NCBI GenBank assembly: GCA_964059195.1
Contig: CAXKWD010000011.1
Location: 33,904,066-33,968,065, forward strand
DNA: 64,000 nucleotides
DNA from: Ectobius pallidus
Lineage: Eukaryota > Arthropoda > Insecta > Blattodea > Ectobiidae
Direction of reading: 5' to 3'
In this document: piece by piece, positions 42,546-54,899 of the stretch
Layout of the letters: each line of letters opens with the position of its first letter
Position numbering within the stretch: the stretch's first letter is position 1
The notes under the pieces: generated by a model
Databases searched by the model: none
What the model saw: the letters and a program-made list of their open reading frames with translations, nothing else
What the model was told of the DNA's origin: nothing
Made by a program: the position numbers and the translations under genes

Positions 42546-43319
42546 CAAATGACTTTTTACTATAGACAAGCAATCAATAATATCAACTGAAAATGCAGAA
42601 AACGTTAATCAGCTGATACAGACAGCTTAATAGCAGTGACAAACTAACCAATCTTTGGGGGTCAATAGGAATCCAGAGTTAGATGCGACAGAAAATTAAA
42701 TATTCTTGATTCCGGACAGCCAGTTCAAACATCTATTCTTTTATTCTTATATTACATATTAATTACTTTATTGTATAGATAAATATTGCATTTAGTTTGC
42801 CTGTAATGTTCACATGCTCATGCAATAAAATGAAATAGACAAAATAAAATGCCAAATTTAATATGTTAACATTGCCAAAAACCAATTTACTCCTAGCAGA
42901 TTCTTCTTTCTAGGAACGTCATGCTATCTCCACCAGCACACACCAAACCATGCATTAAAGTTTAAACGATATGTTTCTTTACCATGAGCATTAAACAGGT
43001 TCTTACAAGTTTCATTTTATCTCGCTGAAGAGATATGCGTAACATTCTGTAAAGGACTTTTTAGTGAATCCAATCAGTGTTTTTAATTGTTGAAGATGCT
43101 GATGGATGATATGATTTGTTTCATTTTTACATATCCTATTATATACTCATATATTTATGCTATATATTATAAAATTAGGTCAGCTTACATGCTTTAGACT
43201 ATAATTAATGTTTTAAGTCAGAATACTTCAAAACGCTACAGTAAATGGCAAAAAGTAAAAATAAAACTTATTTGAGTTGTAACAAATTATCTAACGCTAA
43301 TTTACTCAATAAGTGGTAA

Positions 43320-43587
43320 AAAGTAAAGTGTTCCCTGCACAGGCCATGGAGGCCCAGAGGATTCCAGGAGGGTGAGGCTCCCAGAGTTTGGACATTCGGC
43401 ACATGAAGGTGGTAAGGTTGACAGATTGTTCTGGTACTCACTTCTGTTAGAGGCTGAGTCGACCCCAGGGTCATAGTGCCACCAGAAGAATTAGGTCAAT
43501 TGAAAAACTCCAACGACGGGATCGAACCCGCGACCTTCCGGTTTGTAGCGCAGCGCCTCGACCACTACGCTACGGCGTATCCCTTAT
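43320..43587 (-). mobile_element. tRNA-derived SINE (family GTACGCCGTAGCG), slightly shortened
   Basis: TAAGTGGTAA flanks both ends (43310-43319 and 43588-43597). Compared with 36775-37062 it lacks about 20 bases in the middle of the body, at GACAGATTGTTCTGG. The head on the minus strand begins GATACGCCGTAGCGTAGTGG. Confidence 0.85.
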
Positions 43588-43879
43588 TAAGTGGTAACTC
43601 ATACAATTTTGGTTTTTGCATCCTTTTTATCTTCTATTCAGACGAAAACCATAAACTTTATTGCACAATTCTACAAAGAAAATGCATTCTTTATTTGCTT
43701 GCCTAATAATACTTGTAATATTCAGAAAGGGTTGGAAACATGAGTAAAATAACTGTATTTACAAATTCGTGAAACTATTTTTCCGCCAAATCCACGTTTT
43801 TTTTTTATGGTCATGGCATCAACGTTTTTGTTACACACAATTTGATCAATGCACCAAGAAAATCTGTTGTTATTTCACA

Positions 43880-44560
43880 TCCAGTCTATCTACAATCTTG
43901 AAAAAGAAATAACACTCTGGCCTTAGGCCTATCTTCGCTGCAGTTAATACAGGAGTAACGATATTCTGTTCTAAATCCATCCTTCGCAAATCCTACTTTC
44001 CTTAAATCTATCTTAATATTGTCCTCCCATCTACGTCTAGGTCTTCCAAATGGTCTTCTCTTCCCTTCGGGTCTCCCAATCAATATTTTTTTATATACGT
44101 CTTTCCTCCCCTATGCGTGCAAGATGTCCAGCCCATTTCATCCTCCGTGAATTAATTACTGTTATTATATTCGGCGAAGAAACTCGTCGTTATGGAGTTT
44201 TCGCCAGTCCCCATTTTCATCTCTCTTAGTTCCAAATACTTTCCCTGTTTTCGAACATTCTCATATTATCTTTTTCGCGAAGAATAAGGGACCATATAAT
44301 ACAACCGGCAGGATCATAGTCTTATAAATTTTTATTTTTAGATTTCTAGACAGAAGACGAGAAGATGAAAGTCTCTGAACGGCATAAAAATAAGAATTTT
44401 CTGATTTAAGTCGACACTTAACTTTTACGTTAATATGATTTGTAGTTGTAATCAATGCTCCCAGATAGCCTATTTAAATTTTGTTCGAATGCTTTATCGG
44501 CTATTGTAATATTTTGTAGCACATTATTTTGACGCTTCATGACTATATGCTTAGTTTTCT
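43880..44560 (-). pseudogene. LINE 3' fragment (family T)
   Basis: The minus-strand frames include FYAVQRLSSSRLLSRNLK, MILPVVLYG and GRPRRRWEDNIKIDLRKVGF, the same C-terminal reverse transcriptase region as 30166-30925. The two are alignable up to the TATATGCTTAGTTT end. Frameshifts separate the pieces and the YGCETW motif is damaged. It is an older copy and its 3' tail is lost. Confidence 0.65.
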
Positions 44561-45368
44561 TTTGTATTAATTTCCTATCCTATCCAGTTTATTCCTGCAG
44601 GCATCGAAAAGACTTTCTGCATTCCTCATGACACATTATGTCATCGCCCAACGGACAAACATGATCTGCATCAGCTAAGATCGAGTGATTGCCATTTAAT
44701 TCTAGGCCTGCCTTGTTTACCTGAACTTTCCTAATGTCATATTCCAGAGCGAAATTGAAGAGTCAAAGCGATAATGCAACTCCTTGTTTCAAGCCACACT
44801 AATGGCAAACTTATCTTAAAGTTTTTCTACTTGTAATGTAATGATTAGACCTACAAAATATGAACATTATATATTTTCAAAACCTATTTTCTGGAAATAT
44901 TTCCCTCGTTCTTCAACTTATAAAATGCATCTTTACATGCAGTTTTCCCTCTTTTTCAATAAAATTTTGGAGACTGCTAACTGCTATGTTTTACAAACGA
45001 CAAGCTTTTCGCTTATGTAAGACTTAAGGCTTTCTCGGAGTTGATTACTAATGATGGTTTCACGGGCTATAAGCCGAGTAAAAGGATATATTGCATCCAA
45101 GCTTTCGGTTGCTGACATCTCTGCGGCCTTCCTCGCTTATTGTGACATTCCTACCAATCAGAGTTGTGCAGGGAGAATTCAGGCTTCCAAATACGACTTA
45201 CGCTACAAGAAAATATTGTGATTTCACTTCAGAGACTTTGTTGGGATAACTTCTGCATATGTATGTCCAAAAATCATATTTTTAGTTCGACTAGTTCCGA
45301 TTCTAGTATCGATTAAATGTGTTCATACAATATTATTACAGCAAGACCTAACCTATAAAGTTAATATA

Positions 45369-46068
45369 TAGAGTGCTTCAGAAAAATGTATACACACTTT
45401 GAAGTGTCATAGAAAATCTATTTTCCTTTCTACGATGTTAAATTTCTGGAAATGAAAAGCATAAAGTCCAATTTGAAAAATAAATTGCTTTCTATTGAAA
45501 ATGTGATTGTCCAAATGTTCAAAATGGTGGCCTTCAGCATCAATACATTTCTGAGTACGAGTCACCACTGATTCCGTACATCGTACCAAAGTGTCCAATG
45601 AGATTTCTGCGCACACCGCTTGAATCTCATTCCAAAGTATGTCTAAGTAACGTTGTTTACTTTTGTACACATCTTTTACTGGGTCCCATAAGAAGAAATC
45701 CAGCGGCGTTAGGTCTGGAGAGCATACAGGAAACTCGATATGCTCCCTGCGTCCTATCCACTGCCATGGCAAATTTTGGTCCAGGTATGCTCGTACGTCC
45801 TTTGACAGTGCGGCGGAGCGCCATCTTGTTGGTAAAAAAACCGTATAATGTACGAATGGCAGGGAATATGGAATGAGCAAGCATTGTTTGGTACTTTTCA
45901 TTGTTGGATGATTATGGCACGTTTGTTGGACGATTGTTGAATCTATTCTGCTGCCATCTGTTGAAGAAATATAACATTACTTTCTCCCAGAAATTTAACC
46001 TTGTAGAACGGGAAATAAATTTTCTATAACAGTTTCATAGTTTGTACACATTTTTCTGAAACACTCTG
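45369..46068 (-). mobile_element. mariner-like element, internally deleted, 700 bp, TA duplication
   Basis: The ends TAGAGTGCTTCAGAAAAATG and CATTTTTCTGAAACACTCTG are inverted repeats that continue for about 80 bases, with TA on each side. On the minus strand a 164-codon frame contains WIGRREHIEFPVCSPDLTPL followed by DFFLWDPVKD, the third-carboxylate region of the transposase, and a C-terminal TRTQKCIDAEGHHFEH. N-terminal and first catalytic blocks are absent. Confidence 0.7.
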
Positions 46069-46904
46069 TATAATACTATAAATATTCGAATCCAATTTAT
46101 ACTGTATGTATTGGTTATATTACAAAACCCTTATTGTAGTCTGTCCGAAAAAGCAAATAAAAAGCATAAATTCATGCGTGTTTTCTTTCTAATACAATAC
46201 TAACAGAGACATGCTCGCATTGAAAATGCCGGCTTGGAAATTTTGCCTACCGTGACTCGCTACCACTTTAAAAAAATCATATATCATTCATAACCTTCAA
46301 AATTGAATATCATTTAAAATAACAGAAGGCATTACACAGCAAGAACAGCAACAGAATCATATCGCATATGTATAAATAAAGCTAAAAAGTAGAGTATAAA
46401 TCATAGTTTATAAATGACTGGTAAACAGATCTACATAGTCCTTCTCTTGCACATGTTGAACCAGGTACAAGGTGGGACATAAAACTCAAAAGCTAGTTGT
46501 GCTTTTCAACTGTAGTTCAGTTCTATTAGGCCTATGTTTTATTCATTTTGTTTTAGATGCGTTCGTGAAAAGTCTGTAGGTATCACAAAAACCAGAGCTG
46601 AACGTTACAGGTGTCCAAAATATGCTGACGATATTTAGAAACGAAGTTTCAAAATTAATAAGTAAGGTATCTAACCTCAATTGGATCTATGGGTCTCAAA
46701 TAAAGTCAATCCTTTACTTGACTTTTTTCCTATAAAGAAATAGATATCTAAAAATTGTTTTCATTATTTACGTAGCTATACTTTGCAGTTTTTATGGTGG
46801 CATAGCTCTCTCCTCTAGTTGACTTCTCAATTGTGAAACTGTATCCACTTGGTCAGTAAGGCCTTTAATAATTCTTTTATTGCAACCAATGTCATATCAT
46901 GATG

Positions 46905-47072
46905 AATGGATCACTGGTGGAATGATGTCTGGCAGGGGAAACAGAAGCACCCCGAGAAACCTTCCCCGCCCCCATTTTGTCCACCACAAATTCCACATGA
47001 GTTCACCGAGATTTGATCCCCGGTCCCAGCGGTGGAAGGCGAATGGTCTAACCCTCAGCCATAGGGGAGTAA
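46905..47072 (-). mobile_element. tRNA-derived SINE (family CCCTATGGCTGAGGG)
   Basis: On the minus strand TGGCTGAGGGTTAGACC is an A-box region, TTCGCCTTCCACCGC lies in the anticodon area, and GGGGATCAAATCTCGG is the B box. A GC-rich body follows with GGGGCGGGGAAGG. It is the only copy of this family seen here, so its limits are approximate. Confidence 0.55.
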
Positions 47073-47531
47073 GTCCATTAAAGTTATATGTGATTCATTT
47101 TATGATGGTGCCTAACATTATGGAATTATTCCCTCTTGTGCATTCCAAACGCTGATAATAAACTATAAAATACTGTACCGTACCTAATGAATCCATGCAA
47201 ATATGCGATTCGTAACCTATGAACCAGAATTTTTTTCCTTCCACCCTTTGCACCGATAAGATACACAATACAAGCTCAGGAAATATATATCCGCAGTAGC
47301 GAACGAAAGAATGTATTTTATCTGGCATCAAGATTATGCTTATCTTTATACGTCCATTGAACTCAATAACGAGGATATACCTGAATGAATAGCTACTTCT
47401 TTTACTCAGGCCTATAGTTGGGTAGAATTATTTACTAGGAACAGTTTACCCAAATCCAAGTGGCAACAACAACAAAACATATGCATTATAAAATTCAAAG
47501 AATGTTTAAGATATTACCAGAAACTGATAAC

Positions 47532-47785
47532 CAGGGCCCGGGTTCTAATGACTTAACATTATTTGAGAAATGACCTAAAAGTGATCCTAAATATTAAAGA
47601 AAATGACTTAATAATCATAAAGAATGACGTAAAACTGATATTTTAATTATAGAAATTATTATTGTACACACACAGTTATAGACTAATTAATTTTTAACTG
47701 TAAAAACTGTAAATGCAGAAAGGATGTTGTAGGTCTAAAAGATTTGTTCTTTGTTCTTAATTGGAGCATTTGAGAAGGAAAGTAA
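47532..47785. mobile_element. single end of the CAGGGCCCGG hAT family
   Basis: It begins CAGGGCCCGGGTTCTAATGA and follows, in reverse, the right ~250 bases of the complete element at 62577-63382, including the GTTGTAGGTCTAAAA and TTTGTTCTTTG words. The other half is missing. Confidence 0.6.
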
Positions 47786-47951
47786 GAAAACTGTTTTTAA
47801 AGTAAATCCTAAAAAAAATGTTATATTATAGTAACCTAGTAATTTATTTAAATACTACCCAAATATTACTGTCTTGCAAATCTCAGCAGCAATCACAAAA
47901 CTACTTATTTTGAACCCATACACCTTTCCTCTTAAACTACAGCAAAGTCGG

Positions 47952-48222
47952 AGGAGTGATCAGTCCAATGTCAGGGCCATCTCTGAGACAAGATAAACAC
48001 ACCAATGGTTCCCACACACTCTGAACAAGATGCAGATGACAGGAAAATGATAATGACGTCCAGATGATATACAGGGACCACAAGGGCCTAAAATTACCTG
48101 ATATTCGTCTTACATGTGAGGGAAACCCCCTTTTTGGGTCTTGTCCCGACCAGGAATCAAAACCGGGCCAGCTGTCTCATAGGAGCGTACGCATCCCCTG
48201 CGCCATAGCTGTGGACAACCTT
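47952..48222 (-). mobile_element. tRNA-derived SINE (family AGCGCAGGAAATGCG), decayed
   Basis: The body words GAGTGATCAGTCCAATG, AAAATGATAATGACGTCCAG and GGACCACAAGGGCCTAAA match the better copy at 54516-54881. The tRNA-like head on the minus strand (ATGGCGCAGGGGATGCGTAC; CCGGTTTTGATTCC) is mutated. Confidence 0.6.
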
Positions 48223-48784
48223 TATTTATAAAGCTTGGTATCTTAATATTTACATTAATGTATATCATATGTTGTCTGTCTAGCTCGTTTTCGGATATTA
48301 AATTAATAGTTATCGACTAAGATTAGCAATTCTTATTTCTGTTCCAATACTGGCACGTCATTATATTGAAGACGAATGGAAATGAACAAAAACTCAAAAT
48401 AGTTTTCCAGTTATGACATTCTAACTTTAGAATACCTTTCCCGATTATTTTTAAAAATATTTCAATGCCTGTATTTAAAACGGAAGCTACATTAACGTTG
48501 ATATCAAGCCGTCTTTACATTCACAAGTTAGCCTATTTTTAAAACATATTTTAATTTGAGCTTTTTTACGACAGTTTTATGAAATAGGTTCCATGGAAAT
48601 AAAATAATAACAACAGAATTCAACCCAAGAGGAGATTGAAGGAGTTCATGGTAGTTAAAAGAAGATTGAATGAAAGGGATGAGAAGGAAGGGGAATGAGA
48701 AAGTGTGAAAGGAGTCGAGGAGTCGTAGAAAGCCCTAAGTGGCAGAATAGGATCGAAGATGATTCCAAACGAACGTCCTGAACC

Positions 48785-49440
48785 TCGTCATATGCTGTAC
48801 ACGTTGACTCTCAAGCCGCACTGCTAGCCTTAGCCAACAGAAAAACTACCCACCCTTTGGCAGTCCAAATTAGAGGAATGCTTATCACACTCAAAAAGAC
48901 TACAAAGATAGACCTCCATTGGGTCAGAGGACACGCAGGCCTTAGAGGAAACGAAAGAGCTGACTACCTTGCCAAAATAGCCGCCAACTACAAATCTACC
49001 GTCGACTACAATTCAATTCCTCTAACCCTCGGCAAAAAGTTTAGTAAAAGAATATTACCTAACCATCTGGAACTCCATTTACACAAATTCCAACGACTCC
49101 CTTCACACCAAAATTTTCATTCCGACCATACACCATAGACTGTCCTTATCCTTATGGCCCAATTATATCACCACACAATTCCTCACCAACCACGGCCGAT
49201 TTAAATCCTATCTACATAAAATGAACAGAACTGCCTCACCCTACTGCAGCTGTCCGGAAAAACCTCTGCAGACGGCCTACCATATAATGACTGAATGCAC
49301 TAACTTCTCCAGAGACCGTCCAGCTGTAGTACAACTTGCTTCACCACCAAATATTCTGAAGGGACACTTCAACACAGTCAGCGTCGCAGAATTCCTCACG
49401 AGCATCTTCCATCAACTTCAGCATTAATTTTGGACAATCA
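48785..49440 (+). pseudogene. LINE C-terminal fragment with RNase H domain
   Basis: From about 48790 the frame reads VDSQAALLALAN, then DLHWVRGHAGLRGNERADYL, the RNase H active-site region found in I- and R1-type LINEs. After a frame change near 49135 a second frame carries YCSCPEKPLQTAYHIMTEC, the C-terminal CCHC cluster, and ends at 49427. The 5' part, including the reverse transcriptase, is absent. It is a different LINE family from the one at 25304 and from family T. Confidence 0.75.
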
Positions 49441-49499
49441 AAACTCTGTTAATACCCCGTGATATACTTCTGGTAAAACACGGGTTGTAATTTATGCTA

Positions 49500-50020
49500 A
49501 ATAAAAAAAAATATAAAAAAAAGAACATGTACTGTAAGAGAAAGAGAGAGGAGAGACAGAGACGGACAGAGATTCTCATAGGGAGACATAGACAGAGAAG
49601 CAGTGGTAGACGGCAGGCATAAATAGTCAGATAGAAACAAAGAGATATACAAATAAAGACAGCGAAAAAATAAAGACAGATCCAGGAGGTCGGGAAAGAG
49701 ACATATGCATATGTGTAGGCGAATCTCAAAACTCTCCTTGTGCATTCAAACTCATATGGGGGAAAACATAAAAAGAAATTCCTCCATGCACTTAAGTTAG
49801 TAATTCTTTGAAAATGTTGTTCCCTAGTATTCTTTACACTTAGTGGTTCGTATAGAACTTAGATTGAAAATATCTGTCACGAGTCTCTATAAAGAAATAA
49901 TAAAATTGTTGGACTAAAGAGAGTTTTGAAGAAAAACAATGAATTGGGATAGTTTTGAAAGTAACTTTTCTGGAAAGAGCCACTTTTGTTAATAACTGTT
50001 CTATAAAATGACAGTTGTTA
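49500..50020. other. A/G-rich low-complexity and intergenic DNA
   Basis: A purine-rich stretch of GAGA/GACAGA words lies at 49530-49720. Otherwise I see no signals. Reverse-strand frames here are Ser/Leu/Phe-rich artefacts. Confidence 0.5.
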
Positions 50021-50026
50021 TGAATT

Positions 50027-50232
50027 AAACACTTGATAAGTATTAAACAACCAGATCTGGACTTCAACGACATTGTCAATCGTCAAATCCTCATCTTCTT
50101 CACATTTATATTCACATACTTCTTCGTCGTCTATCAAAGCCTTGTAGTAGATGAGATCTTCACGTTCCCTCCAGTTGCGTCCAAAATGTTTTGCAAGAAG
50201 GTTAGCAACAAAATTTAACTTGGCACGTTTAA
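50027..50232 (-). pseudogene. candidate coding exon fragment, interrupted by a SINE
   Basis: On the minus strand an open frame next to the SINE reads VKRAKLNFVANLLAKHFGRN, then WREREDLIYYKAL and IDDEEVCEYKCEEDEDLT. This is an acidic, compositionally protein-like segment with good codon variety, and it ends near 50027. The frame begins exactly where the SINE at 50237 starts, as if the SINE had cut an exon. I recognise no family, and no splice sites are convincing. Confidence 0.35.
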
Positions 50233-50236
50233 CAGG

Positions 50237-50345
50237 AGGGGTACGCCGTAGCGTAGTAGTTGAGGCGCTGCGCTACAAACCGGAAGGTTGAGGATTCTAT
50301 CCCTGATGAGGTCATTGGAGTTTATTATTGGCCTAATCCTTCTGC
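50237..50345 (+). mobile_element. SINE head fragment (family GTACGCCGTAGCG)
   Basis: GTACGCCGTAGCGTAGTAGT, a mutated B-box region (GAGGATTCTATCCC) and TGGCCTAATCCTTCTG match 36775-37062 in reverse. The body beyond about 110 bases is missing. Confidence 0.7.
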
Positions 50346-51027
50346 AGTGACCCAGTGTGAAAAGACCCTTAGTAAGCAGAAGAACTCAATTTGTCGATTT
50401 CTCATGAAGCTGTGTGTAAAATGCCTTTGCTTTTAGCAAATGAACTCTCAACGGGATAAGATCAGATTTCGTCTTTGAGGATGTACACGATTAATGAATT
50501 TGATTTTTTAGTTGAAGGCAGCGTCAGTAGCCTGTGTCTTATAACTGATGTCGAAGTTGTAAAGGAATATTTTCCTAAAAAATTGGTAATTCACTTTGTG
50601 GGTTACATCCTCAACTTGTGTAACTTTCCTTTCGTATTTCCCGAAACAGACATCCAATTCATAAAAACTAATGAAATTTAACAAACCATATTTATATCTT
50701 TATGGACAATTCTAAAAAATTATTATTGTTGCTGTGCCAAGAATAATTCCGGAAAAGGAAAGTTTTAAAACATATTGTAGAGATGGAAAAGGAAAGTTAT
50801 GTTGAAGAAATTGTCCTGGATAAGGGTACTTTTAAGAAAACTGGTGCATATGTATCCATAATTTACAGAGAAAAGAGGAAGTTTTATAACATAATGATGA
50901 TCATGTCTAGATACAGGAGGTAGCGGCACATTTAAATCATACTAGACAGCTAACCAAATTCTTTAATTTTGGAAAAGGAGAGTTTTGAGATTTGCCTACT
51001 CATATATAGAGCAAATTATATATATAT

Positions 51028-51032
<5 letters not shown>

Positions 51033-51098
<66 letters not shown>
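51033..51098. repeat. (GA)n microsatellite
   Basis: GA repeats over about 65 bases with one interruption, preceded by TATATA. Confidence 0.95.
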
Positions 51099-51549
51099 AA
51101 ATCAACAATCAGTCAGATTATTCCAGATGTATGGAATAGCTTCCCTTGAGGGGATTTTTGTTTCCCGTTTTATTCCCTCCACCATCCAGTGGAGGTGCTG
51201 AGTTTGCTCTTGAAGGAGTCAATGTACAAAGTGTGTACCTTGCAAAATGCCTAAAATAAATTTGTGGATTAATGTAATTTGCTTTTAATACTAACTTCAC
51301 ATCTCAAGAGGAAAGTTGCTTATATCAAATTTGTTAGAACTATTGAAATGTAATATAAAAAGGAAGTGAGACGATTAGAGTACTGGTACATTTCATTTTT
51401 GCTAATACCCAGGGTAATGTATAATTTGTAAACACATGTATCTTCGCAGGTAGTTCTGTATCAAGGTTATTTACAGTATACCAGACTTGGTTTTATATGA
51501 CGTATTTTAGAAGGATAGCGATCAGTTCTTAGGCTACATATCATCCTTA

Positions 51550-52579
51550 CAAGGGCGCCCATGTGATATTTTTTTAGGAGGGGTCAATTTTTTTAATTAA
51601 TTAATTTTTGTCCCTTTAAGTTTTTGGGTTAGTTTATATCATAATAATAATAATATAATAATATAAGTGCAACAATGAAGTAGCCAGAAAATAATTTCTG
51701 GGAGGATCGGAAGTGGCGGGGGGTTTGGGGATATGGAAATCCCCCAAGAGGGGGGTTCGGAGGTCCACCCCCAGAAAATGTTTAAATATTGAACTAATTA
51801 AAATAACATTTTACGCTGAAAACTAGTTAGAAAATTTGTTTACCATACTCTGAGACATGCCAACGTAATCAAGAAATCGCTACATAAGTCGGGGGTCCAC
51901 CCCCGGAAAATGTTTAAATATTGAACTAATTAAAATCACATTTTATGCTATGTTAGCCCTGAAAAACTAGTTAGGAAATTTATTTACCATACTCTAAGAC
52001 ATGCCAATGTAAACAAGAAATCGTTACCTAAGTCGCGGGTCCACCCCCGAATTTTCTTTAAAATATTGAACTAATGAAAAGCACATTTTACGCTATTTTA
52101 GCACTGAAAAACTAGTTAGGAGATTTATTTTCCATACTCAAAGACATGCGAACTTAAACAAGAAATCGTTACCTAAGTTATAATACTTATTACTATTTAT
52201 AAGAAAAGTTAAATAACATAAGGAACAATGGAAATAACAGTCCTACTCATTATGTTATGAAAAAGAAATAACTGGTATATCATATTTGAAACACCCATAA
52301 TAATTGTTTAATTTATTAAATTTTTTTTAAAATACAAAAATAGAATTTTGGTTTTGATTTTTGGGGGTCCGAACCCCCTGGACCCCCTTTCCTAATCCAC
52401 TGTTGATTCTGCTTCCATGTTGTCGATATGGTAAAACTTCTGCAAACTTATGTCTCTACTGACTTTCAAATAATTGTCTTAAAAGAAAAATACCTGACTA
52501 TAATTATTAATATACATTTTTTCCCTTCCCTGAGAGCTAGGGGGGCCGCCCCCCCCCGCCCCGGGAATGGGCGCCCTTG
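51550..52579 (-). mobile_element. independent copy of the element nested in E, with 8-bp duplication
   Basis: The ends CAAGGGCGCCCATG and GAATGGGCGCCCTTG are inverted. The flanks CATCCTTA and CTTCCTTA differ by one base, an 8-bp duplication as in hAT. The interior is the reverse of 621-1719, with three ~125-bp units, and is clearly diverged. This identifies the family as separately mobile and older outside the array. Confidence 0.75.
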
Positions 52580-52959
52580 CTTCCTTATCTCTTACCACGT
52601 CAGAACATAATTATGTTGGTTTCGTGTTATCGCATTGGAATCGTGTTACAAGTTAATTGACGTACAGTAAATGGAATTCAGTCACTGCGTTTCCAGTTTC
52701 TTTCAGGCTGAATTCATTCGTTCTTCGTTTCATTTTTCATTCATGATTCATATCGACATGTCTATTAAAATAGTCACGTAGCCTATCACAATATGAGAAA
52801 TATTACTGCAACTAAGCATTCTCGTCTAAGTAATAACGCTTGTACAGTTATTTTTTTTTTTTAATTTTAGCCGGCCATATGTCAATTTTTATTAACTTGT
52901 CTCTTGTGAACCATCTGTTTACTTTGTTTTCTTTTTTGCCTTATGTATTAGGCTATTTG

Positions 52960-53140
52960 GGCTGATCATTCATCCGGGGAGGCCCTCCATGTCCTTGTTG
53001 GGTCAAAAAAGTATGTAGGCCTATGTGATCCATAGATAATCCCTCTCCCGACAGGTCGCGGCCCTGTAAGGCCCGTGCGGCATGAGTCGCTTAAATATCC
53101 CTACAAGGGAGAGGTAAAACTAAGGTAAAGAAGAAGAAGT
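52960..53140 (+). mobile_element. SINE 3' portion (family AGCGCAGGAAATGCG)
   Basis: CATCCGGGGAGGCCCTCCATG through ATAATCCCTCTCCCGACAG matches the 3' side of 54516-54881 in reverse. It then continues with GCGGCCCTGTAAGGCCCG and GGGAGAGGTAAAACTAAGG. Confidence 0.5.
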
Positions 53141-53816
53141 ATTAGGCTATCATACTTAACCACCCATGCCCGTTGCTGGACTCGAACCCAAAGCCTCCTT
53201 CTTTATGTCTCCGATTCAGCATACCTTACAGGGTGACCGAATGTCCTGCTTTTCCCAGGATACTCCTTATTTAACACTTTATCCTGCAATTCGAGTTACC
53301 ATGTTGTAACCAATGCCACCAATGGTGCTTATAAGACGTAGTTAACCTTATTCAGGTAAGCTAAAAAGATCTTGTCACGTACAATTTGCTCTTACGCGAG
53401 TGATGATCTACTGAAAATTATATTATTATAGGGTTACGGTTTACTCTCTGATACACTGGTACTAAACTGAAAATCCAAAAAGCTACTTTACTGGTAATAA
53501 TTCGTTCAATTAAGTGATTACATGAGGTCATAATTGTTCAAGGTAATTACAATCGCTTACTTTTGTCCTAAACTATTATTTTTAAGTCAAGTAGCGTTAA
53601 ATAGACAAAACTAAAATTACAGCATTCGGCTGTCAAGTTCTTGAAGTGGCTATTAAGAAACTTCAATATGAACACTGTTTCTTACTGGAGTACGTCTGGT
53701 TGATAACCGAATTTTTGCCATATGATCGTCATCATCTCATCATCATTATGAACGGTAATTATAAGGAATGCTTTGATTTCTTCTTCTTTTCCTTAGTTTT
53801 ACCTCTCCATTTTTAG

Positions 53817-53876
53817 AAACGTTTAAGGTGAGAAGGTACTGCCAATATCGACAATGTTACGATCATGAACATGGAG
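53817..53876 (+). other. 60-base exon-like segment with strong splice sites
   Basis: A pyrimidine-rich tract and ATTTTTAG end at 53816, and ATGGAG is followed by GTATGT at 53877. One frame is open through it and reads TFKVRRYCQYRQCYDHEHG. RYCQYRQC resembles the middle of a DM (doublesex-type) zinc finger, but the expected following C-x-C is CYDH. It may be an exon of an unseen gene or chance. Confidence 0.25.
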
Positions 53877-53879
53877 GTA

Positions 53880-54508
53880 TGTACATTAAATTTTCAATGC
53901 TTCTTTCTTACAACTGATGTCTCTAATAATACCTGTTATGTTATTTACATTACATTAACAGTATGAAGATATATTTTTAATTTAAAAGAACTGTCTACTA
54001 CCTTTTGTAAACTTCCTTTCTTTAAACTGTATGAACCTCACTGCAAAATCATTCCTTATTTTTAATAACATGGATGTGTTCAATGTTGACACAAAATTTA
54101 ATCTATTTTGGATGAAAAGTTTTTTAATTAAGTGTAGCAGAACATAAAGAAAACGTAAAACTGAGAGAAATGGTGATAAGGTTTATACAATAAAATTATT
54201 AGCCTATCTACCTTGGCACTGTACTCAGAACATCTTGCTGCATTTCAAGTGAAGGCTGAGAGTTGACAATGGTACAATATAAGAGCTTTGAAATTTCATT
54301 TCAAAACAAAATTTGCTTAAGATATCTGTGACCAGTAGTATAGAAATTACGGTAGATTTGGTAAACGTTTGGAAAAAGTTCCAAAGGGTCAACACATATT
54401 TAAAGTGATAATTATAGGTCAATTATTGCTCAAATTATAATTGCACATTCTTATTATTTAGATTTTAAACTATAGTAAGAATAAAAATAAAATTGTGTTT
54501 TTTGCCAG
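53880..54508. other. intergenic DNA
   Basis: AT-rich, with no recognisable feature. Confidence 0.4.
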
Positions 54509-54515
54509 ATTCTTA

Positions 54516-54881
54516 CTTTAAGCGACCCACGCCGACCTGTCAAGAGAGGGATTATCCATTGGATCACTTACGTACTTTTTGACCAGACAAGGACATGGGG
54601 GACCTCCCCGGATGAGTGATCAGTCCAATGCCGGGGCCACCTCCGAGACAACACGATCACATAGGACGAGACACTCTTAAAAAAGCGAGGATGGGATGAA
54701 GGTGATAATGATGGCCAGATCATATTCGGGGACCATAAGGGCCTAAAGTTACCGACATGTCACACAGGTGAGGAAAATCCCCGGAGAAATCCACCTATAT
54801 AACTTGTCTAGACCAGGATTCAAACCCGGGCCCGCTGTGTGAGAGGGGCGAACGCATTTCCTGCGCTAGAGCGGAGGACTG
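54516..54881 (-). mobile_element. tRNA-derived SINE (family AGCGCAGGAAATGCG), near full length
   Basis: ATTCTTA lies on both sides (54509-54515 and 54883-54889). On the minus strand the head TCTAGCGCAGGAAATGCG is an A-box region and GGGTTTGAATCCTGG a good B box. The body carries GGCCCTTATGGTCCCCG and GGTGGCCCCGGCATTGGACT. It is the best copy of its family here. Confidence 0.75.
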
Positions 54882-54899
54882 AATTCTTAGTTATAATGG

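Noticed and set aside
49424..49745. Two Ser/Leu/Phe-rich minus-strand frames
   Set aside because: They are the reverse of a purine-rich low-complexity tract.
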